From Chalara sp. BL73 (taxonomy: Eukaryota > Ascomycota > Leotiomycetes > Helotiales): a stretch of 64,000 nucleotides of DNA. Shown in pieces: positions 56,527 to 64,000 of this stretch. Each line of letters starts with the position of its first letter. Position 1 is the stretch's first letter. Both the position numbers and the translations under genes were made by a program. The stretch spans positions 1,116,001-1,180,000 of the forward strand of contig CAKJVC010000150.1 of NCBI GenBank assembly GCA_918026815.1, written 5' to 3'. The notes under the pieces were generated by a model. That model was not told where the DNA came from. It did not search any database and saw only the letters and a program-made list of their open reading frames with translations.

Positions 56527-58951
56527 ATGGAGTCAACACCACCTCACGAAGAGTCACCATTCATTATTACAAGGCGGTCGGCTGACATGAAGAATGGCAG
56601 CAGCTTTACTCATGAATCGAACCTTTCAGCATCATTCGATCCTCCATTGGAAAGCCATAACGACAATTCGATGGGTATTAATACATGGGGAATTGGATGG
56701 AAGACACCATTGATCATGGGTTGGGCATTTTTCCTTGGTAAGTAGCACATGCAATACCTCCTAATATAATTAAAATACTTTCACGGGCTAACTTCAATTT
56801 CTATGGCAGCTTTAGCCATCGCTGCCGTCCATGTCTGGTTCTTCTACTATATTGACGGCAAGCCTGCAGATGGGGAAGATAAAGTTGCGCCTCAATCGGT
56901 ATGCCAATCTGCTTCCGCTGGAAGTTCCCACAAACTAACTTTAATCATATAGTACATCTTGACAGCTTCCAACATACTAGCGAGTCTTTTCGGCGTCTGC
57001 CTGAATTTCGCTCTTGCGACCGCATTCTGCCAATACCTATGGCGAGTTCTTCGTCTTTCCGCAATGAAGGTTTCAACGATTGAGGCCTTGTTTTCCTTGC
57101 GGTCTAATCCATTGCTGCTAGCGCGAGCAGATGCTATTTATGCGGCACCATTACTTTTCTTTCTTGCCGTATTTATGTGGGGCGTACAGGTTGCTGTCAC
57201 TTTTCCAACTGGTGCACTGAAAGTCGTCCCAACGAATCGAACCTCAATCTCCATTATATCTGCTCCAACTTTCAATGGGTCATTTGTAAGTCATCTATAG
57301 CGCTGAGTTCACATCCATCTAACGGGATTCCACGGATGGGCAACGGAAGTGCTTTGGACGCGCAAGACTACTATTTAGGCGGGTTCATTCTCTTTCACGA
57401 GGTCAATAACGGTAATAGTTGCAGCGTTACAATACCGTGAGTTCCTGGTCAAAAGTTCCACTCCATGATGTCTAAATTATCTAGACCAATTCCCGGCAAT
57501 ACATCTCCGTTGGCCAAATTAGCAACACAGGTTCTGATAACAGGAGAACCGTTATCGTTGCCCTCTTACTGTGGCGTTAATTGTTCATACTCAATCGAAT
57601 TCGAAGGACCATGGTTTGAATGCGATTCCCGCACGGATGTCGAATACATACTTCCATCTAATGTTTCTTCTGCTAATAATTTGGCGTTCACTGTATATGT
57701 TGGAAGCCAAAGACAAGATGATGCTGGGAATCGGCAATCTCATTACCACTTCGATACAAGCACGTACTTGCCGATTGCAGCTAACAGTGCAGAGCCCGAA
57801 TTCTATGCAGCGGGGGGCCCCTCGCTTTCTGCGATTAGCGTTGGGAATGTCGTTGTGTCAAAAAATACCTTAAACTGTATTTTATGGCGTGCAAAGTATA
57901 TTTTAGGCATTGGCTACGAGAACAATATCAAAAAGTTGAGTAGTTCAGCACAGAAGATTGATATCCTGAATGCGGGAACTCCGGAAACACAGGGAATAAC
58001 CATTAATGGCCTTTGGACTAACAGCACAGAACCCTTGATGTGGGACACAGGCAGCATTGAATGGTATCGTAATAGAAACATTTTGTCAATTGTTGATTCT
58101 TTGGTCCAGATACTTACCGGCAATATCACAGCTCCAGTCTTGATCACTGGTCCCTTAAATGAAACTGCGCCGTTCTTATCCCCAAATAGCAACACTATGA
58201 TCACTAATCCGCCTCTGGGAGGCGGTGGGAATTTGTGGACATATTACGTTGGTTGGGCGGAACAGATTCTAATAGAGCATTTTGGTGTGTTGCGTAAGGA
58301 ATTTCCAAGCTCGTCGCATGCTCGGCTCACTTTTTCTCAGCCTCCACAACTAATTCACCAAACTTACTCATTTCCTCGTCTCGTTTCAACAACCGCTTTC
58401 AAGAATACAGCTATGCTGAAAATACCGCTCAAAGCCTGATCATCAATATCACACAAGACTCCCTCAACTCCCTTCTACTAAACACAACGCTTTCGGTTAT
58501 GATCGCCTATGGTCTCTGGTCAACCGAAGTTAACGCCACGATTCGAAATACCATTAACGTCTTTTCCTTGTCTCGGCCGCTCAACATCTTCCTACCTTAC
58601 TTTCTGTCACTCGGACTAGCTGTTCCATTCTTGATAGTGGGAATAGTAGCCCTTGTGAGAAACGGTGTTAGTGCAACGGATGGCGGTTTTATCCAGTTGC
58701 TGACTACCACGACTGGAAGCGCTGCTTTGAACAAAGCTGCTGCGGGCAGTTGCTTAGGCGGAGATGAGAATGTATCGAAAGACTTGAAGGAATTGCGGAT
58801 TAAGTTTGGCGAGTTGATCAAAGAGAATGGTGATCCCGATCAGCCAGAGATGACAATGATTCGGAGAGCTGGGTTTGGGATCGAGGGGGAGGCTAGAAAT
58901 TTAAACAGGGATTATATTTATGGCATTGATAGGTCAAGGGATGCGATTTAA
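56527..58951 (+). CDS. large fungal membrane protein of unknown function; one splice acceptor is GG
   Basis: Six exons, 56527-56737, 56810-56898, 56953-57285, 57336-57436, 57485-58293 and 58404-58951, would give 696 aa. Spans are visible near the N-terminus (TPLIMGWAFFLGALAIAAVHV), at ILASLFGVCLNFALATAFCQYLW, at LLFFLAVFMWGVQVAVTFP and near the C-terminus (IFLPYFLSLGLAVPFLIVGIVALV). Between them is a long extracytoplasmic domain rich in N-glycosylation sites (NCSYS, NVS, NSTE, NIT, NET). The layout matches a widespread unnamed fungal family. All introns have GT..AG borders except the third: donor GTAAGT at 57286, branch CTAAC, but the only phase-correct end is CACGG at 57335 instead of CACAG. 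The gene is therefore either a recent pseudogene, spliced unusually, or hit by a sequence error. Everything else is open. Confidence 0.78.
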
Positions 58952-59700
58952 GCTCTAAACTGGGTTGCGGCTTGGCTGCTTCTTTGGGATCCCCAGTTTG
59001 TAGCCTTGCTGCAAGGCTGAGGAAAGCTTGGACCGCTAGCGCCGACAAAGTCACTCACAATCGACCCTTTTGACATCACCTTCACTCACCTTTCCATAGA
59101 AAATCTCACGACTTACCTGGGAGTTCTTGGACACGATGTCGGAGAGACTCTGAGTCATCGCATGGACTTTATGGCTATCAATCTCCATTGCCTAACCGTA
59201 TTCGAGGTGCTACGACGAGACCTTGAATGTCATTTCCCGGCCTTACCAATCACCAGACAATGCGGATACCTAGTTCTGTTCTCGTTAATATTTCATTATT
59301 CTCGCTGAAAGTGTAAACAAATATTGGGGCCAGTAGTTGAGGCATGGGCGGGCAACGATCCGCCTGCAAGGTTACGTCACAGGGAGATGCCACAGAAACT
59401 GGCGGCCGTTCCCTCCCGCTGTGAAGATTTGGCTATGCTTCTTCCCAGATGCGATGTTGTAACTGCTAATTTATATGGGGACACCGGGTCGCTCTTTATA
59501 GTTGTTTAACGGGCATCAAAATGACTTCTTGGGCTCGAAGACGTCAAGATTATATCAGTAGGGAAACTGGAATATATTTTTGCATTATAATCCCGACACC
59601 TCTGTGCATGAAACCATTTCGAAAGCAGACACTTCTATATATTGTAAAGAACAGTCAGCTGTAGTCGGGATACGATATGAGACCTACTAAAAAGAGGACA
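58952..59700. other. intergenic
   Basis: No gene recognised. This ~0.75 kb separates the converging membrane-protein gene and bZIP locus. Confidence 0.35.
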
Positions 59701-60570
59701 CTAACCACTGGTGCAGTTCATTACAGGATATTTTCTCGCAAACGCCGGACTCAGCTTCCAACGTTCCAGTCGATTTAAGCCATATTGAATTGCTAAGTCA
59801 TTACGTTGTTGCCGCATATATCTTGGGCCTGCAGAAGCAAAGTCCCTTGGAGAAGAACCATCACGCACGGTAAAGTTTTCGGGCCCCCCCTGATCATATA
59901 ATCCAAACTGCATACGTTGGCTGACTTCCTTTAGCAGCATCTGATCTACCGCCTCTGTCATTGGAAGTTCTGACACGGCCTGAAAAACATGGTTGGATGG
60001 CATCGGATCCTGTCCTAGGGTCCCGCTTTCGAAAAACACACTATATGGGAGGACTTTATTGCAGAATAAGTCGTAGATGTTGACGGATAGGCTGAGAGAC
60101 GGGAAATCAATGACTGTATTTAGGGCAAGATCATATATAATGGTGTCTAAGTTGTAGCCTTGAGCCTGGAGGATGAGCTGATCGCGAATGGAGGGCCAGG
60201 TCACAAAGTCAATCGCAATGGGATGATAAGGCGAAATACACTGCAGCGGAGTAGGGTGGTAGGGCTGAGGGATTGCTAATCTGTCTTCTGGCGAACGTGA
60301 TAGACGCCATCGGAATATTGTCTCCATCGGCGTGTGTACGCCCTGCCAGCATTGTCAGTATACTGTCCCATACTGGTATTAGAGCACAGTGAATGAAACT
60401 CCGAGTCTACGAACCGTCTGATACAGATAGGATTCTTGCCCGCCCCAGCAAGCCAGAACGTGAGTAGAGACCTGAGAAAGCTTTCCTAGCAGGTAAGCCG
60501 ACCGAGGCTTTGCGGCTGTTGATGCCGCAGAGCTTGCCAGATCTTGATTTAGGCGTGCCCCGTCCTTCCC

Positions 60571-61849
60571 CAGTGTAGCTAGTAGTGTGGCCGTAAAAAT
60601 ACCACGGCGTAAATTACGGTACGGTACGGTATAATACGGTACGGTAGGCCGTAATAGTTCGGTTTTAAGAATACGCACTGCTTAGTCAGAATACGCTGTA
60701 ATATAGCGTAATACGGCGTAATACGGTACCACTAGTGAGGCTGAAATTAAGCTTTAGCCTAAGGAATTTTCAACTACCTTATCATAACTTTAATTATTAG
60801 GGTTAGAATAACTCACGTAATACTAACGCTATAATTATAATACTAGCCTTATATTAAAGCACCGAATCGTAGCTTTCAAACAGTACTAAAATCATTATTT
60901 CTGAATGTGTATGTAACAAATGGAGAGCAGCAGGAGGGATTGCAATATAATAGGGATGCACACGTGACTGCGATGTGATAGAAATAGTGATGTATTGATA
61001 TCAAAAGTATGCTTGTTAGTCTAGTAAGAAAACTCAAGCTTGCCTTTCTTCGGAAAGCTCTAGCTGTTCCTTATATCTTCTAACTGTGCTGAAGCTGTAT
61101 GCCTGTGGTTGCTGTAGCTGTATGCCTGTAGTTGTTGTAGCTGTCATGTTTCAATAGAGAAAGTCACGTGGCCTTCAGAGAGTATAGGGCAAACTAGTAT
61201 CAATTGCTGAAGGTTATAGAATTCAAACTACAGGAGAGAATCCTTCTACTTATAGGCGTGATACCCACATGTCAACACACTGATGCCTACCGGTGCCTAC
61301 AAGTGCCTACAGGTGCCTACAATAGACTTTAGGCATGGTCCTTAGACCTAACCTGTTCAACATGTCAGCCTGTGGTTGTTTGTAGCTGTGAGCCTGTGGC
61401 CGGCTACAAGCATACAGCTACAGCAACTACAGGCATACAGCTACAGCAGCTACAGGCTGACAGCTACAACAACTACAGGCAGAAAAAAGGAAGGAAAGCA
61501 GTGCTTTATATACAGGAGGCTGGCCAGGGGCCAGTGTAAACGAGCTCTGTAGCTTCGGTCGCTAAGCTCTGGGATTCCGAGCCCTGTGGTAGCAGAGGCC
61601 AAGCTCTAGCGAGCTCTGCAGTGTCAGGAGCCAAGCTCTGGGATAGGGCCAAGGCCGTGACAAAAAGTGTCAAATTGGGTCACGTGTAATTATACCGTAT
61701 TACGCCGTATTACGTTGTACGTATGAGATAGGAGGTATATTACTGCAGTGCTATTTAGTACATATTCTTAGGGAGGGCCTGTACTGCCGTACGTAATAAG
61801 GTGTGAGATTACTGCAGTAATTACGGCGTACACACTACTGGCTACACTG
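60571..61849. mobile_element. hAT-like non-autonomous insertion (1279 bp) in the bZIP gene
   Basis: The left end is CAGTGTAGCTAGTAGTGTG; the right end, reverse complemented, is CAGTGTAGCCAGTAGTGTG, 18 of 19 bases equal. The flanks are TCCTTCCC (60563-60570) and TCCTCCCC (61850-61857), an 8-bp target duplication with one C/T change. Eight-base duplications and CAG-type ends are hallmarks of hAT elements. No transposase is seen inside. Internal sequence is AT-rich around 60.77-60.90 kb and contains short repeats (TACGG at both ends, and the CTGTAGCTGTATGCCTGT family). Confidence 0.88.
61092..61480. repeat. minisatellite in inverted arrangement inside the hAT insertion
   Basis: GCTGTATGCCTGTGGTTGCT and GCTGTATGCCTGTAGTTGTT follow each other at 61093-61135. 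The reverse complement unit CAACTACAGGCATACAGCTA recurs at about 61423-61443, with further variants to 61480. Between them, at 61282-61322, GTGCCTACA repeats about four times. The arms could fold into a long stem. Confidence 0.75.
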
Positions 61850-62715
61850 TCCTCCCCAAGCGCTCGCGACATGTAGGCCATGCTGACTTTAATCAGTCGG
61901 TCGACTAAGTTAAAGCGAACGCAACAAGATATCCGATCAACACAGAACCCGTACTGAACCTGGAATAGCTGTTTCGGACTTCCGTTCACCTCTGGGAGCA
62001 GACTCCCTTGTGCCAGGCTAAGCCCCGAGCGTGGATCCACCGCTAACCTTGTCGGGAGTCCCCCTCGCTGTCCATTTGAAGAGGGGAGAAGTGAGGAATC
62101 AGGATAAAACGGCATGATTCCTAGGTCGTAAGAGGAAATCGGGGCTGGGACGTTAACGGAGCCGGTAGAGTTCTCCGTCCTGCTGGCCTCGGTTGGAAAG
62201 AGCAATGGTAGGAAGGGGTTCACTGTCTTCTACTGTGTCGTCATCTACTTCAGGCCGCGAATCGCCTCCCTCCTGGCATCTCTTGTCTGCCGTAGAAGAC
62301 AGTTGGTTGAAGATGGGATCAGCTAAGGAATACCGAATTAGTACAGTGCGGTGTCGGACGAGGCTTAGCAGAGTTGGGCTACTTTACCAGCTGCCATGGC
62401 TGCCATGTTACTGAGGCTCAACAGTTTCTTTTTCATCCGAAATAGTGCATCGTAGAGGCGGCGGTTCTCATCGAGGAGGTTCATATGAGCGTTGAACATT
62501 GGCTGGTTCCGCGATTCGTCGTCATCGCCTTCTCGTGCTATGGAATTCATGAGGTCAACGTACGTTTCCGCTTGGCGTGAGTGAGCCTGCTCTCGCTCTC
62601 GTAAGCATCTTTGTGAGATGCGATTCTGGATCCTCTTTCGATTTGTACCATCGTCATTGTTGTGGTTCGCCTTGGCGCGTTTGCGTCGGGGTGCTCTTAT
62701 CGTCGGTCCGTCCAT

Positions 62716-63728
62716 GATATATATATTGAGTTATCTAAACAGACGTCTTCTGCTGTTGTCGTCGAAGTTGCGGAGGTAACAGGACGTGAAGACAATGCGG
62801 GGCATGTTAAAGAATCCGGCTGGAGAGTTCTTGACTTGCCTACCAGAGTAGATCAGGAAATTTTCGTTAAGCCAAAGATCAGAGGAGGCTGGTGTGCTCC
62901 CGGTTTGATTAGATCCGCAATGGTCTGTGTTACCCCGCATTCCCAAGCTTAGATCCCTAATTTGCAAGGCAACCATAAATGCTTTATTAGATGAAGTCTT
63001 GTTAAGTAGTAGAACTCTAAGCTAAGGTCGTGCGGATATAATATCAAGGTGCTGCTTCTAGGCAGAATCTTGCTAGCGTCGGTTATCGCATCCATAGGAG
63101 GCACTTGGAAGCTTTTATTTTGCGCGAGTGATGGCTTACTTGTTAGCCAAATTGTCGACCAAATGACTTCTGGCGCTTGGTAGCGGGAATCTTAGCTAGA
63201 CTAGGTTCCTACTAGAAGTATAAAATCAATCCATTTTAGGAAAACGTGCAGTGGGCCAAGAGAAGCGGTAAAGTCCCAGTCAGATTTTTCTGACGGCATT
63301 TCGGAACTGCTGCATCTAACTTCCGTTATCACCAGATGACACTGCATCATCGGATTCATAGGTTCCCGGTTTCCGTTGGCCCTACAGTAAAGAGCCAACG
63401 TCGATAACCACGTCTAAGTAGCGAAAGAGAGACCAGGGCTTCTAATAAATAAACCAGTTAATTGAGATATATCATTGGTATTCTATGCTCGGGACTAGGG
63501 GTTTGAGAGACGTGCAGATGGTTAGTAATTGTAGGAAGTAGGGGCTTTACGGATCCACATACGACCCACCGGGTCACGTGGTCCGCACAACCCCCATTTT
63601 GTAGAATCTAGAGTAGAACCTAATACAACAACAATCATTACCATATCCATCAAGAGCAAGAGCGTGGCCTACAAAGTAGAGCTGCGCCTTTTGCCCCGTG
63701 GAAGGTAAGCCCGTGATACCAACAGTAA
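62716..63728. other. intergenic
   Basis: No gene recognised between the bZIP start and the end of the SDR gene. The bZIP promoter should lie in the left part and the SDR 3' region in the right part. Confidence 0.35.
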
Positions 63729-64000
63729 TCAAAGGTTCACAAATTCCTGCACTTCTATCTCTTTCTGCGTCCAATCCCAGAGCTTCCGCGCCAACTCTAT
63801 ATCCTTTGTCTCCTTACTCCCCTTCCCTGGCACGCCAATAGGTTCATAATACTCTCCGCTGTCAACATCAGGCGCGACACAGGCCCAGAGTTGATTCTTG
63901 GCACCGTCGTTCACGCCCCTACCCACGATCGAGGCAATAAATGTCTGAAAGGCCCGTAGAAGTGGTTTTCCCTCCACACGGTAAAGGTTCGTATTGACAA
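63729..64000 (-). CDS. short-chain dehydrogenase/reductase, C-terminal part (runs off the window)
   Basis: The minus-strand frame is open from the window edge to the stop at 63729. It reads VNTNLYRVEGKPLLRAFQTF, then GAKNQLWACVAPDVDSGEYYEP, GVPGKGSKETKD and LARKLWDWTQKEI. The block NQLWA..SGEYYEPIG and the closing LWDWTQKE are characteristic of the fungal SDRs resembling retinol/protochlorophyllide-type reductases. The Rossmann motif and YxxxK would lie beyond 64000. Expected to be an NAD(P)H-dependent oxidoreductase. About 90 codons are inside the window. Confidence 0.82.
   Translation of the reverse strand, partial: VNTNLYRVEGKPLLRAFQTFIASIVGRGVNDGAKNQLWACVAPDVDSGEYYEPIGVPGKGSKETKDIELARKLWDWTQKEIEVQEFVNL

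Larger units (their letters stand above)
59701..62715 (-). pseudogene. bZIP/DUF3425 transcription factor split by a transposon
   Basis: On the minus strand exon 1 (62715-62388) encodes a bZIP basic region and leucine-zipper-like part (RKRIQNRISQRCLREREQAH). Exon 2 starts at 62322, runs on as NPFLPLLFP..MAYMSRALGE and is cut at 61850. The other side of the insertion resumes at 60570 with GARLNQDLASSAASTAAKPR and reaches an intron (60414-60343, donor GTTCGT), then the DUF3425 C-terminus (60342-59701: YHPIAIDFVTWPSIRDQL, FSLSVNIYDLF-like LSLSVNIYDLFCNKVLP). In exon 2 one change of frame near 62.19-62.24 kb could be a ~50-bp intron (donor GTAGAA) or a frameshift. The family are nuclear stress or nutrient regulators. 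With the insertion in place the protein would be truncated before DUF3425. Confidence 0.85.

Noticed and set aside
1..64000. PKS, NRPS, terpene cyclase, CRISPR array, rRNA
   Set aside because: Looked for and not seen. No large synthase motifs, no regularly spaced repeats of CRISPR type and no rRNA segments are present.

Overview
The window is nuclear DNA of a filamentous ascomycete, most likely a member of the Eurotiales such as Penicillium or Aspergillus. The evidence is short introns of about 45-110 bp with GT..AG borders and CTAAC/CTGAC branch sites, Zn2Cys6 and bZIP-DUF3425 regulators, a PNP_UDP-NACHT-ankyrin NLR, P450s of fungal type, and AT-rich stretches that look RIP-affected. The genus is inferred from protein families, not demonstrated. 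Gene models below were assembled by hand from exons whose splice phases agree; none has transcript support.

Layout. 0.5-2.1 kb: a six-exon integral membrane protein. 2.1-4.7 kb: decayed DNA. 4.75-6.3 kb: a P450 pseudogene on the minus strand carrying a 59-bp tandem duplication. 7.0-8.8 kb: an intact GMC oxidoreductase. 9.9-11.5 kb: a BBE-like FAD oxidoreductase pseudogene. 12.2-16.4 kb: an NLR gene (nucleoside phosphorylase-like, NACHT, 11 ankyrin repeats). 17.1-17.7 kb: Copia-like LTR sequence with strong hairpins. 18.7-20.6 kb: an MFS efflux transporter. 20.9 kb: relic of a Zn2Cys6 regulator. 21.7-22.9 kb: P450 pseudogene. 23.4-25.7 kb: intact Zn2Cys6 regulator TF1. 25.9-28.2 kb: decayed hydrolase and P450. 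28.8-44.9 kb: the core cluster, made of a carotenoid-oxygenase-type dioxygenase, a CocE/NonD hydrolase, a thiamine-diphosphate enzyme, P450-A, an alpha/beta hydrolase and the regulator TF2, a paralogue of TF1. 45-54 kb: membrane-protein relic, epimerase/reductase, SNG1/DUF3533 pseudogene, UPC2-like regulator pseudogene and P450-B. 54-64 kb: a 2.3-kb gene-poor stretch, a large unnamed membrane protein with a defective splice acceptor, a bZIP/DUF3425 gene split by a hAT-like insertion, and the C-terminus of a short-chain dehydrogenase running off the end.

How it fits together. The best candidate for an undescribed system is the 28.8-44.9 kb cluster. The exact palindrome TTCCGCGGAA occurs four times in the window, each time in the upstream region of a cluster gene: dioxygenase, CocE hydrolase, P450-A (shared with the divergent thiamine-diphosphate enzyme) and alpha/beta hydrolase. 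The sequence is two CGG triplets facing outwards, the kind of site Zn2Cys6 proteins bind, and two paralogous Zn2Cys6 regulators lie in or beside the cluster. The enzyme set (oxidative double-bond cleavage, P450 oxidation, ester hydrolysis, C-C lyase or ligase) suits breakdown or detoxification of a plant-type phenolic or apocarotenoid better than synthesis: no PKS, NRPS or terpene synthase is visible. The P450-hydrolase-TF trio exists twice, once intact (38.0-44.9 kb) and once with only the TF intact (23.4-28.2 kb), so the locus has duplicated, rearranged and partly decayed. Around it lie about ten pseudogenes and several transposon insertions, as expected of a fast-turning-over accessory region.
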